From Anaerolineae bacterium (GTDB lineage: Bacteria > Chloroflexota > Anaerolineae > UBA4142), in assembly GCA_026417715.1 (NCBI GenBank), contig JAOACU010000111.1, positions 1 to 9,050 of the forward strand: a DNA stretch of 9,050 bases, read 5' to 3'. Of the stretch, positions 1-6,693 are shown piece after piece. Position 1 is the stretch's first letter. Each line of letters opens with the position of its first letter. The notes below the pieces were generated by a model that made no database searches, was not told the DNA's origin, and was given only the letters and a program-made list of their open reading frames with translations. Made by a program: the position numbers and the translations under genes.

Positions 1-622
1 ATTCAGGATCGTTCGTCAGTTTTTGCGCGTGTTCTAGTTCGCGTAACGCGGCGTCGGCATCGAGATAGCCCAACACATCGCCCAGCGTGTAGCGCGCGTT
101 AACATTGTCAGGTTCGATGCCAACGGCAAAGCGCGCATACTCGGCGGCTTGTTGCCAGCGATGTTTGAAACTCGCGCGCTGGGCTTGGTGGAAAAAATAC
201 TCGAACGCGCCTGCCGCGCGCCAACGCTCGTATGCCGCCGATGCGTTGCCCGCGTACCACTCGGCGTAACCCCAGAGAAACTGCGCGATGCTATCGCCGC
301 GCAACGTCTCGCCTGTCGCGCGCATCGCTTGCACTGCGCGTGGCGCATCGTCACGCACGAGCGCGACACGCGCGCGAGCAAACTCAATGAGCGCGTCGTG
401 TGACCACGCTTCGGCTTGCGCTAACTGCGCGTCGGCTTCGCTCAACGCGACAAGACGCGCGCTGGTATCGTTTGTAGCCACCGCGCGCGCGATGCGCGCG
501 TTCGCTTGGTTGCGATGCCACGCGCTCGCGGCGATTGGGAACACCAGCGCAATGATGAAGACGAAGAATAAGAGACCGAAGACGAAGCGAAGGGACGAAG
601 GAAGAAAAAATGACTGTCTCAT
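1..622 (-). CDS. Membrane-anchored TPR-like protein, partial (C-terminus beyond left edge)
   Basis: An open frame of 207 codons runs from an ATG at 622 to the left edge with no stop, so the gene is cut by the window. Its N-terminus (MRQSFFLPSSLRF) leads into one hydrophobic segment at about residues 14-33, which looks like an uncleaved signal anchor or signal peptide. The rest is rich in Ala, Arg and Glu and appears helical. Around residues 165-205 it reads like tetratricopeptide repeats (for example AAEYARFAVGIEPDNVNARY, then LGDVLGYLDADAALRELEHA). The start overlaps the stop of the preceding Wzz-family gene in an ATGA arrangement, so the two are probably translated together and may serve the same surface-polysaccharide process. 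TPR proteins usually scaffold protein complexes; no catalytic motif is visible. The partner and exact role are unknown. An O-antigen-ligase-like protein with a TPR tail is unlikely, because only one membrane segment is seen. Confidence 0.7.
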   Translation of the reverse strand, partial: MRQSFFLPSSLRFVFGLLFFVFIIALVFPIAASAWHRNQANARIARAVATNDTSARLVALSEADAQLAQAEAWSHDALIEFARARVALVRDDAPRAVQAMRATGETLRGDSIAQFLWGYAEWYAGNASAAYERWRAAGAFEYFFHQAQRASFKHRWQQAAEYARFAVGIEPDNVNARYTLGDVLGYLDADAALRELEHAQKLTNDPE

Positions 623-1443
623 CGTCGGAGGAGTTCGAGCGTGAACGCGCCGAGCAAACCGATGATTAAACCGAACGCGGCGGCGATGATAAGATTGGAC
701 GCAAGTCGCGGTGCAATCGGTGCAGTCGGCACCGTCGCTTCGATGAGCGTCGGGCGATACGCGGTAGTAGTGAGGATCAATCGCTTTTCGTATTCGCGCG
801 CAAAATCGAGATACACCGATTCGGCGACATCGCGCGCGCGCAAGAGGTGTTGAAATTCCAACGTCTTGGCGCGCGGCAAGTTTGGCGGCGCTTGTGGCTC
901 GGCAGGATCGTACACAAAACCATTTTCGCGCGCAAAAGCGATGAGCGCGTTCTCAGCATCGTCCAAACGTTTGCGCGCGGCGGTTACATCTTCGCCACTT
1001 GGCTGGAGCAGTTGTTGGATGCGCGCGATGCCCGCGCGCGCGTACGCGTTCGCCGCGTCAGCGACGCGTTGCGGATCGTTACCACGCGCGGTGATGCGAA
1101 TCAGCGCGCGATCGCTCCCGTCCGCAGTAATCGAAATCGCGGCTTGTGGATTCGCCGCGCGCACAACATCGGCGCCATGAAGCAGCGCGATGTAGTACGT
1201 CGGTGTGTATGCCGTTGGCAAATGGCGCGGCTCGTCCACCATCAAATAGTACGGCGGCAACAAGTTGGAAAGCGACACAGCAACGGTGGAGGGCGCGAGC
1301 GCGAGTGTCGCGGTTGCTTCGTACGTCGGCTTGAGCGCGAACGTAACGAGCGCAGCGGCAATCGTCGCAAGCAACGGCATTGCAACGACGATGTACCAAC
1401 GCCGAATCAACACATCGAGATAGAAACGCAGCGGTGATTCCAT
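619..1443 (-). CDS. Wzz/chain-length-determinant family membrane protein
   Basis: The 274-residue protein has the layout of polysaccharide co-polymerases: a membrane segment at about residues 17-38, a long extracytoplasmic helical region, and a second membrane segment near the C-terminus (about 247-270). A Pro-containing stretch (TVPTAPIAPR) comes just before the second segment, as is typical of Wzz proteins. Proteins of this family set the length of, or help export, O-antigen or exopolysaccharide chains. No tyrosine-kinase domain follows, so it is the short kinase-free form. I place the start at the ATG at 1443, because GGAG lies 8 bases upstream and the protein then begins directly before the first membrane helix. 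A longer frame to 1476 would run into repeat-like DNA. The stop overlaps the start of the next gene by 4 bases. The family call is good; the polysaccharide concerned cannot be told from this window. Confidence 0.8.
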   Translation of the reverse strand: MESPLRFYLDVLIRRWYIVVAMPLLATIAAALVTFALKPTYEATATLALAPSTVAVSLSNLLPPYYLMVDEPRHLPTAYTPTYYIALLHGADVVRAANPQAAISITADGSDRALIRITARGNDPQRVADAANAYARAGIARIQQLLQPSGEDVTAARKRLDDAENALIAFARENGFVYDPAEPQAPPNLPRAKTLEFQHLLRARDVAESVYLDFAREYEKRLILTTTAYRPTLIEATVPTAPIAPRLASNLIIAAAFGLIIGLLGAFTLELLRR

Positions 1444-1452
1444 AAAAAGTTC

Positions 1453-1520
1453 TCCACGAAGGACACCAAGGCACACGAAATTCTTTGATCTTTATTCGTG
1501 ACCTTCGTGTCCTCAGTGGA
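1453..1520. repeat. Imperfect inverted repeat between lipoprotein and wzz-like genes
   Basis: The arms at 1453-1466 and 1507-1520 match at 12 of 14 positions (core AGGACAC / GTGTCCT). A second, inner pair, CACGAA at 1474-1479 and TTCGTG at 1495-1500, nests inside. Together they could form a two-part hairpin in the minus-strand transcript that passes from the lipoprotein gene (stop at 1531) to the Wzz-family gene (start at 1443). One arm ends directly against the GGAG ribosome binding site of the latter. There is no clear U-run, so an intrinsic terminator is not supported. The CCTTCGTGTCC-like wording resembles dispersed intergenic repeats. Roles in attenuation or mRNA processing are guesses. 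Confidence 0.55.
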
Positions 1521-1530
1521 CGCGTATTGT

Positions 1531-2457
1531 TTACGGGCACACCTGGAACGCCGTAGCAGGACCACCTGTGCCATCGGGTTTACTGAACTCGGTTTCTTGT
1601 CGCGTGCTTGGATCAATCCAAAACACGCGCGCAAAGAATTGCATACAATCGCCCGCACCCGTGACGCGCCAATTTTCTGCCGAGGCGTGTTCGGATTGCC
1701 CCACAGGGAACGTGGTGTCCACTGGTGCAGTATCACCAAACGAATTGCGCTTGTCGGGTTCAAAGATGCGGATACGCCAGCGATACGCTTGAGGTGCGCC
1801 GGTGGTGTTCAAAAACGTGACCGTAAACTTGACGAATTGTCCTCGCTTGGGGTCTCTGGGTTCGACGCGAATCGCGAGCGCGTAAACACCGGGCGGCGCC
1901 GCAACCGTTGGCGATGCTGGGGGACGCGTGGGCGCGCGCGTAGCAGTTGGCATCGTGGAAGGCACAGTCACCGTAGGTTGTGGCACGGTCGGGCTTACGC
2001 CGAACGGTGGTTGAACGACTGGAGTCGGAATCGGTGTGGGCTGTACTGCGGCTGGCACAACGACAATCGTCACCAACACAGGATCGCTCGCTACACCCGA
2101 GGCGTTGTACGCGCGCACGCCAATCGTGTGTTGACCCGGCGTGGCTTTCCAGCGCTGAATGAGGTTGAACAGCGTTTGCCCTTGCGGAACGGGTGATACA
2201 TCGGTAGCGACTGTCGCGCCATTTACCAACAATTCCACTCGCACCACACCCTTGGGATCGGTCGAAGTGGATTGAATTTGAATTTCCTCGCCTTCGCTGA
2301 ATTGCGCGTTGTTGGTCGGTGAAACAATCGTCACCTTGGGTTTGGTCGGCGCACCGAGACCGACAAGATTAGTCACAGTGCTCAAATCGCATGCCAACAC
2401 ACCCACGCTGGCGAGAATGAGCAACAGCAACATTGCGCGAATGAATTTTGAATGCAT
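1531..2457 (-). CDS. Lipoprotein with two beta-sandwich domains joined by a Pro/Thr-rich linker
   Basis: The 308-residue protein starts at the ATG at 2457, preceded by AGGGAG at 6-base spacing (2464-2469). Residues 1-22 form a lipoprotein signal peptide: basic start, hydrophobic core LLLLILASVG, and lipobox VLAC with the lipidated Cys at 23. Residues 38-134 look like a bacterial Ig-like domain (VTIVSPTNNAQFSEGEEIQI, then VELLVNG, then HTIGVRAYNASGVAS). Residues 135-190 are a linker rich in Pro, Thr and Val, as in extended surface proteins. Residues 191-308 look like a second beta-sandwich (VEPRDPKRGQFVKFTVTFLN, ending FQVCP). Cys271 and Cys307 might form a disulfide bond. The mature protein should be anchored outside the cytoplasmic membrane. 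No enzyme motif is visible; binding or surface display is inferred from architecture. A frame reaching 2694 exists, but it would read through repeats and a promoter and would lose the signal peptide, so I reject it. Confidence 0.8.
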   Translation of the reverse strand: MHSKFIRAMLLLLILASVGVLACDLSTVTNLVGLGAPTKPKVTIVSPTNNAQFSEGEEIQIQSTSTDPKGVVRVELLVNGATVATDVSPVPQGQTLFNLIQRWKATPGQHTIGVRAYNASGVASDPVLVTIVVVPAAVQPTPIPTPVVQPPFGVSPTVPQPTVTVPSTMPTATRAPTRPPASPTVAAPPGVYALAIRVEPRDPKRGQFVKFTVTFLNTTGAPQAYRWRIRIFEPDKRNSFGDTAPVDTTFPVGQSEHASAENWRVTGAGDCMQFFARVFWIDPSTRQETEFSKPDGTGGPATAFQVCP

Positions 2458-2471
2458 ACGCAACTCCCTGA

Positions 2472-2554
2472 CGACGAATGACCAAAGACGAAAGACGAAT
2501 GCTCGTTCGTCTTTCGTCCTTCGTCTTTCGTCCTCCGTCCTTCGTCTTTCATCA
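2472..2554. repeat. Mirrored seven-base repeat element (NGACGAA units facing TTCGTCN units)
   Basis: From 2472 there are four seven-base units of the form NGACGAA (two exact AGACGAA, one exact CGACGAA, one variant TGACCAA). A six-base centre, TGCTCG at 2500-2505, follows, then seven units of the form TTCGTCN or close variants to 2554. The inner units form a perfect 13-base-pair hairpin (2487-2499 with 2506-2518, six-base loop). The element fills nearly the whole predicted leader of the lipoprotein mRNA, from just below the transcription start to 2 bases from its Shine-Dalgarno sequence. A related copy lies at 5641-5698; the first three units of both agree closely. Its mobility and function are unknown. 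Confidence 0.8.
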
Positions 2555-2562
2555 CCACGCCG

Positions 2563-2591
2563 ATAATAGCATACATCGCCAAGCAGGGCAA
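2563..2591 (-). promoter_or_regulatory. Sigma-70-type promoter for the lipoprotein gene
   Basis: Read on the minus strand, TTGCCC (2591-2586) and TATTAT (2568-2563) are separated by 17 bases, close to the TTGACA/TATAAT consensus with ideal spacing. Transcription would start near 2556, about 100 bases before the lipoprotein ATG. The Wzz-like and TPR genes may be read from the same promoter. This is sequence match only. Confidence 0.6.
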
Positions 2592-2618
2592 ATTGTCGTG
2601 AAGAATGAATCATCAGTA

Positions 2619-2630
2619 AATTGCGCAATT
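2619..2630. promoter_or_regulatory. Perfect 12-base palindrome over the -35 box, candidate operator
   Basis: AATTGCGCAATT is a perfect palindrome, and its TTGCGC core is the -35 hexamer of the right-facing promoter. A dimeric regulator bound here would block RNA polymerase on the operon for the acyl-CoA synthetase and benzoyl-CoA-reductase-type ATPases. The binding protein is unknown. No second copy was noticed in the window, and a short palindrome could arise by chance. Confidence 0.4.
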
Positions 2631-2649
2631 CACCAAATCGGCGTATAAT
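2621..2649 (+). promoter_or_regulatory. Sigma-70-type promoter for the 2900-8636 operon
   Basis: TTGCGC (2621-2626) and a perfect TATAAT (2644-2649) are 17 bases apart. Transcription would begin near 2656 and leave a leader of about 240 bases before the ATG at 2900. It lies back to back with the left-facing promoter, the two -35 boxes being about 30 bases apart. I saw no comparable promoter between the later genes, which supports a single transcript. Confidence 0.65.
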
Positions 2650-2655
2650 GAAAGT

Positions 2656-2835
2656 GCACTTGCGGAATGCTCTGGTGTCATTGCGAAGAAGCATGTCACG
2701 AGCATGTATGCATCTAATTTCACATCACTCGCAGCGACATACCGAGTCTAACGCAAGACCCAAGTCGAAGGAGGGAAAAGGCAACGACGTGGTTTCTTTT
2801 GCCGATTCTGTTCTTTGGCTTGGGTTTTTTATTGG
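2656..2835 (+). other. Transcribed leader with possible hairpins, no gene seen
   Basis: This stretch lies between the predicted transcription start and the tandem repeats. Bases 2676-2686 and 2729-2739 can pair as an 11-position stem with a single A-C mismatch and one G-U pair. ACCCAAG at 2758-2764 pairs exactly with CTTGGGT at 2819-2825, which is followed by a run of T to 2830, so the end resembles a weak intrinsic terminator with a very long (54-base) loop. The TGTCATTGCGA wording resembles dispersed repeats of many bacterial genomes. I do not recognise a known riboswitch or small RNA. Short frames here lack good ribosome sites and family resemblance. Confidence 0.35.
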
Positions 2836-2896
2836 GAGATTTGAGATTGGAGATTAGAGATTGGAGATTGGAGATTAGAGATTGGAGATTGGAGAG
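2836..2896 (+). repeat. Tandem GAGATTN heptamers, eight units, ending in the Shine-Dalgarno sequence
   Basis: Eight consecutive seven-base units, GAGATT followed by T, G, A, G, G, A, G and G, run without interruption from 2836 to 2891, and then GAGAG. The last junction gives GGAGAG, the ribosome binding site for the ATG at 2900. Inner units carry the same GGAG core at 7- or 14-base intervals. The period of seven matches the unrelated repeats at 2472-2554 and 5641-5698. Confidence 0.9.
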
Positions 2897-2899
2897 AAA

Positions 2900-5641
2900 A
2901 TGGACAGAGTGACTTTTCCTACCACTTCATCGTTGTTCGATCCCGCACACGACGTATATCGTTACGAGCCGCGTGCGCTGGATGCTATCTTCAAACCGAA
3001 AAACGTCGCGATCATCGGCGCGACAGAAACACCCGGTTCGGTGGGACGCACGGTGCTATGGAATTTGATTAGCAATCCGTTTGGTGGCACAGTGTTTCCT
3101 GTGAATCCTAAACGCTCTGGTGTTTTGGGTATCAAAGCGTATCCCACCATCAAGGATGTGCCAGAGAAAATTGATTTGGCGGTGGTGGTGACGCCGCCCC
3201 CTACTGTGCCCGGCATCATCAAGGACTGCGTGGACTTGGGTGTGCCTGGAGCGATTATCATCTCAGCCGGATTCAAGGAAATCGGTCCTGAAGGCGCGGC
3301 ACTGGAACAAAAGATTTTGGAGATTGCGCGCGGCGGCAATTTGCGCATCATCGGTCCCAACTGTCTGGGTGTGATGAGCACGGTGAGTGGACTGAACGCC
3401 ACATTTGCGGCGGGAATGGCGCGCGCCGGCAACGTAGGATTCATCAGCCAAAGTGGCGCGCTGTGCACCGCGATTCTCGACTGGAGTTTTGAAGAGAACG
3501 TTGGCTTTTCGCACTTTATCTCCATCGGTTCGATGTTGGATGTGGACTGGGGCGATTTGATTTACTATCTCGGTGATGATCCGCACACGCAAAGCATCGT
3601 GATTTATATGGAGACGATTGGTAACGCGCGTTCGTTCTTGTCTGCCGCGCGCGAGGTCGCCCAAGTCAAACCGATCATCATCATCAAGCCAGGACGCACC
3701 GAAGGCGCCGCCAAAGCCGCCGCATCGCACACGGGTTCGTTGACCGGCAGTGATGAAGTGCTCGATGTCGCGTTCAAACGTTCAGGTGTGTTGCGCGTCA
3801 ACAGCATCGGCGATTTGTTCGCGATGGCAGAAGTGCTTGCCAAGCAACCGCGTCCCAAGGGACCACGCTTGACGATTGTGACGAACGCCGGTGGTCCAGG
3901 CGTACTCGCCACCGATGCATTGCTGACCAGTGGCGGCGAACTGACACCACTCTCCGAAGAGACGATGCGCGCGTTCAACGAGTTTCTGCCGCCCGTGTGG
4001 AGTCACAACAACCCCGTGGACATCATCGGCGATGCGACACCCGAACGCTACGCCAAAGCGTTGGAGACTGCCGCCAAGGATCCAAACAGCGATGGCATCC
4101 TCGTCATCCTCACGCCGCAAGCGATGACCGATCCTACCGCCACAGCCGAAAAACTCAGACCATACGCCACCAGCACGGGCAAACCGGTGTTGGCGAGTTG
4201 GATGGGTGGCAAAGAAGTCGCGGCTGGGATTGCGATTTTGAATCGCGCCAGCATTCCCAGTTTTGAATATCCTGACGATGCTGTGCGGATGTTCAGTTAT
4301 ATGTGGCAGTACTCACAAAACTTGCGCAGTTTGTATGAAACGCCAACTCTGTCACCGCACTGGCGCGGGAACGGTGCCGCGTCTTCGTTCGAGGAAGGTG
4401 AAAAGATCATTGCACAAGTGCGCGCGTCAGGTCGCACGATTCTCACCGAGTTTGAATCCAAGCAACTCCTCGCCGCGTATCACATTCCGACAGTCGAAAC
4501 GCGCATCGCCACCGATAGTGAGCAAGCCATCGAGCATGCGCGCGCCATCGGTTTTCCTGTCGTCCTCAAACTGTACTCGGAGACGATCACGCACAAGACC
4601 GATGTCGGTGGTGTGATGCTCAACTTGAAGGATGCCGATGCGGTCAAACAAGCATTCGACGCCATCAAAAAATCGGTGAGTGAAAAAGTAGGCGCAAAAC
4701 ACTTTCAAGGTGTGACCGTCCAACCGATGATCAAACTGGACGGCTACGAATTGATTTTGGGAAGTAGCGTGGATCCGCAATTTGGTCCCGTGCTCTTGTT
4801 CGGTTCGGGTGGACAGTTGGTCGAAGTGTTCAAGGATAGCGCGCTCGGCTTGCCGCCGCTCACCACGACACTCGCGCGACGAATGATCGAACAAACGAAA
4901 ATCTTCAAGGCACTCAAAGGCGTACGCGGACGCAAACCGATTGATCTTGCCGCGCTCGAAACGCTGATGGTGCAATTCAGCCAACTCGTCGCCGAACATC
5001 GCTGGATCAAAGAGATTGACATCAACCCGTTGCTCGCTGCGCCTGAACGACTCATTGCGCTGGACGCGCGCGTAGTGCTCCACGATCCCAACACTCCCGA
5101 AGACGCGTTACCGCAACTCGCGATTCGACCGTATCCGAGTCAATACATCAAAGTTGTGCAAGCCAAAGACGGCACGCCTCTCACCTTGCGCCCGATTCGT
5201 CCCGAAGATGAACCACTCATCAGCAAATTCCACGAGACACTTTCGGATCGCAGTGTGTACTTGCGCTACTTTAGCCCGCTGATATTGTCCGAACGCGTCA
5301 CGCACGAACGCTTGGCGCGCGTCTGCTTTGCGGATTACAATCGCGAAATCCCGATTGTGGTCGAACGCGAAGGACAAATCATCGCAGTCAGTCGGTTGAG
5401 TCGGTTGCAACACCCTGACACTGCGCGCTTTACAATGCTGGTGAGCGATCGGTTTCAGGGTCAAGGGTTGGGGCATATCATTATGCAACATCTCTTGGAG
5501 ATTGCGCGGGAAGAAAAGTTAAAGCGCGTTGTGGCACACATCCTCGCTGAAAATACTACGATGCAACGCTTGTGCCAAAAGTATGGCTTTCAACTCACAC
5601 CGTTGGAGAAAGGATTCGTCAGAGCAGAAATCAACTTGTAG
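2900..5641 (+). CDS. NDP-forming acyl-CoA synthetase fused to a GNAT acetyltransferase (Pat-like architecture)
   Basis: The 913-residue protein has four parts. Residues about 25-125 are a CoA-binding Rossmann domain ([17 protein letters not shown]). Residues about 140-460 are succinyl-CoA-synthetase-like domains with [19 protein letters not shown] and the phospho-His motif SHTGSL (His277). Residues about 505-735 are an ATP-grasp domain with [10 protein letters not shown] (His565) and EIDINPLL. Residues about 755-913 are a GNAT domain with the acetyl-CoA loop QGQGLG near 853. Such enzymes interconvert acyl-CoA and ADP with acid and ATP. The same four-part fusion is found in Pat/PatZ protein lysine acetyltransferases, which control acyl-CoA synthetases. 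The ATG at 2900 is preferred because GGAGAG lies 3-5 bases upstream; a TTG at 2882 in frame would lie inside the repeats. First gene of the operon. The substrate acid is unknown; acetate is only the family default. Confidence 0.9.
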   Translation: MDRVTFPTTSSLFDPAHDVYRYEPRALDAIFKPKNVAIIGATETPGSVGRTVLWNLISNPFGGTVFPVNPKRSGVLGIKAYPTIKDVPEKIDLAVVVTPPPTVPGIIKDCVDLGVPGAIIISAGFKEIGPEGAALEQKILEIARGGNLRIIGPNCLGVMSTVSGLNATFAAGMARAGNVGFISQSGALCTAILDWSFEENVGFSHFISIGSMLDVDWGDLIYYLGDDPHTQSIVIYMETIGNARSFLSAAREVAQVKPIIIIKPGRTEGAAKAAASHTGSLTGSDEVLDVAFKRSGVLRVNSIGDLFAMAEVLAKQPRPKGPRLTIVTNAGGPGVLATDALLTSGGELTPLSEETMRAFNEFLPPVWSHNNPVDIIGDATPERYAKALETAAKDPNSDGILVILTPQAMTDPTATAEKLRPYATSTGKPVLASWMGGKEVAAGIAILNRASIPSFEYPDDAVRMFSYMWQYSQNLRSLYETPTLSPHWRGNGAASSFEEGEKIIAQVRASGRTILTEFESKQLLAAYHIPTVETRIATDSEQAIEHARAIGFPVVLKLYSETITHKTDVGGVMLNLKDADAVKQAFDAIKKSVSEKVGAKHFQGVTVQPMIKLDGYELILGSSVDPQFGPVLLFGSGGQLVEVFKDSALGLPPLTTTLARRMIEQTKIFKALKGVRGRKPIDLAALETLMVQFSQLVAEHRWIKEIDINPLLAAPERLIALDARVVLHDPNTPEDALPQLAIRPYPSQYIKVVQAKDGTPLTLRPIRPEDEPLISKFHETLSDRSVYLRYFSPLILSERVTHERLARVCFADYNREIPIVVEREGQIIAVSRLSRLQHPDTARFTMLVSDRFQGQGLGHIIMQHLLEIAREEKLKRVVAHILAENTTMQRLCQKYGFQLTPLEKGFVRAEINL

Positions 5642-5698
5642 GACGAATGACAAAAGACGAAGGGCGAAAGACCTTCGTTCGTCCTTCGTCTTTCGTCT
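5641..5698. repeat. Second mirrored seven-base repeat element, filling the gap between two genes
   Basis: Left units GGACGAA, TGACAAA, AGACGAA and GGGCGAA face right units TTCGTCC, TTCGTCT and TTCGTCT. The left arm agrees unit by unit with the element at 2472, so both are copies of one family. AAAGACGAAGG (5653-5663) and CCTTCGTCTTT (5683-5693) form a perfect 11-base-pair hairpin. The element begins on the last base of the synthetase stop codon and ends 2 bases before the AGGAGGG ribosome site of the aldo/keto reductase. There is no U-run, so termination is not expected; effects on mRNA stability or coupling are conjecture. Confidence 0.8.
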
Positions 5699-5712
5699 TG
5701 AGGAGGGAGAGA

Positions 5713-6684
5713 ATGCAATACACCCATCTTGGGCGCACAGGGTTGTTGGTCAGTCGCCTCTGTCTAGGCACGATGAATTTTGGTCCACACACCAGCGAAC
5801 GCGATGCGTTTGCGATAATGGACAAGGCATTGGAACTTGGCATCAACTTTTTCGATACGGCGAATGTGTACGGACGCAAAAAGGGCGAAGGGATCACCGA
5901 ACAAATTATCGGACGCTGGTTTGCGCAAGGTGGCGGTCGCCGCGACAAGGTGGTGCTAGCAACCAAAGTGTACGGCGGAATGGGCGACTGGCCCAACGAA
6001 TCGAAATTGTCCGCATTGCACATTCGCCGCGCGTGCGAGGATAGTTTGCGTCGTTTGCAAACCGATCACATTGATCTCTACCAAATGCATCACATTGATC
6101 GTGCCACACCTTGGGAAGAAATTTGGCAAGCGATGGAGGTGCTGATTCAACAAGGCAAGGTGATCTACGTTGGCAGTAGCAATTTTGCCGGTTGGCACAT
6201 CGCGCAGGCAAACGAAACCGCGCGGCGACGCAATCTGCTGGGACTCGTCTCGGAGCAAAGTATCTACAACCTGACCGCGCGTACTATCGAACTCGAAGTG
6301 ATTCCCGCGTGCCGCGCCTATGGAATGGGTTTGCTCCCTTGGAGTCCACTCGGTGGCGGAATTCTGGGTGGCGCGCTGCAAAAATTCACCGAAGGTCGTC
6401 GCGCCGAAGAGTCGCGTGTCAAAGTCATCGAAAAATTCCGCACTCAACTGGAACAGTACGAAACGCTGTGCCGCGCAATTGGCGAAACACCCGCCGATGT
6501 GGCGTTGGCGTGGCTCTTACGTAACCCAGTGGTCACTGCCCCGATTATCGGTCCACGTACGATAGAGCAACTCACGAGCACTCTGCGCGCGCTCGAATTG
6601 AAACTTGACGACGACATCGCACAACGTCTTGATCAGATTTTTCCCGGACCTGATGGCGAAGCCCCCGAAGCGTCCGCGTGGTAA
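5713..6684 (+). CDS. Aldo/keto reductase
   Basis: The 323-residue protein is a typical NAD(P)H-dependent aldo/keto reductase with a TIM-barrel fold. It opens with LGRTGLLVSRLCLGTMNFG. The catalytic tetrad is present: Asp48 and Tyr53 (FFDTANVYG), Lys85 (LATKVYG) and His126 (DLYQMHHID). The C-terminal cofactor-phosphate motif IIGPRTIEQL is also there, so NADPH is a likely cofactor. These enzymes reduce aldehydes or ketones in the cytoplasm; the physiological substrate cannot be read from sequence. The ATG at 5713 follows AGGAGGG at 5701-5707, a nearly ideal ribosome site. A frame extending upstream to 5572 would overlap the synthetase gene and read the repeat element, and lacks family similarity. 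It lies between the acyl-CoA synthetase and the ferredoxin genes, so it may act on an intermediate of the same pathway, although such reductases are also common general-purpose enzymes. Confidence 0.93.
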   Translation: MQYTHLGRTGLLVSRLCLGTMNFGPHTSERDAFAIMDKALELGINFFDTANVYGRKKGEGITEQIIGRWFAQGGGRRDKVVLATKVYGGMGDWPNESKLSALHIRRACEDSLRRLQTDHIDLYQMHHIDRATPWEEIWQAMEVLIQQGKVIYVGSSNFAGWHIAQANETARRRNLLGLVSEQSIYNLTARTIELEVIPACRAYGMGLLPWSPLGGGILGGALQKFTEGRRAEESRVKVIEKFRTQLEQYETLCRAIGETPADVALAWLLRNPVVTAPIIGPRTIEQLTSTLRALELKLDDDIAQRLDQIFPGPDGEAPEASAW

Positions 6685-6693
6685 GGATAGCGT

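Noticed and set aside
1498..2196. Open frame of 232 codons on the plus strand opposite the lipoprotein gene
   Set aside because: Very rich in Arg and Trp, no motif; the opposite strand has a signal peptide, lipobox and beta-sandwich domains.
2458..2694. Longer N-terminus for the lipoprotein, reading in frame to 2694
   Set aside because: It would encode Arg/Glu/Asp-rich sequence from the heptamer repeats, cross the predicted promoter and bury the lipoprotein signal peptide.
2472..2896. Repeats as a CRISPR array or an attachment site
   Set aside because: Units are seven bases with no spacers, and there is no cas or integrase gene nearby.
4427..5083. Open frame of 218 codons on the minus strand opposite the ATP-grasp region
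   Set aside because: Antisense to a conserved domain, rich in Arg, His and Phe with no recognisable motif, and no convincing ribosome site.
5572..5712. Longer N-terminus for the aldo/keto reductase, reading in frame from 5572
   Set aside because: It would overlap the end of the synthetase gene and translate the repeat element; the ATG at 5713 has AGGAGGG just upstream and starts at the family's usual N-terminus.
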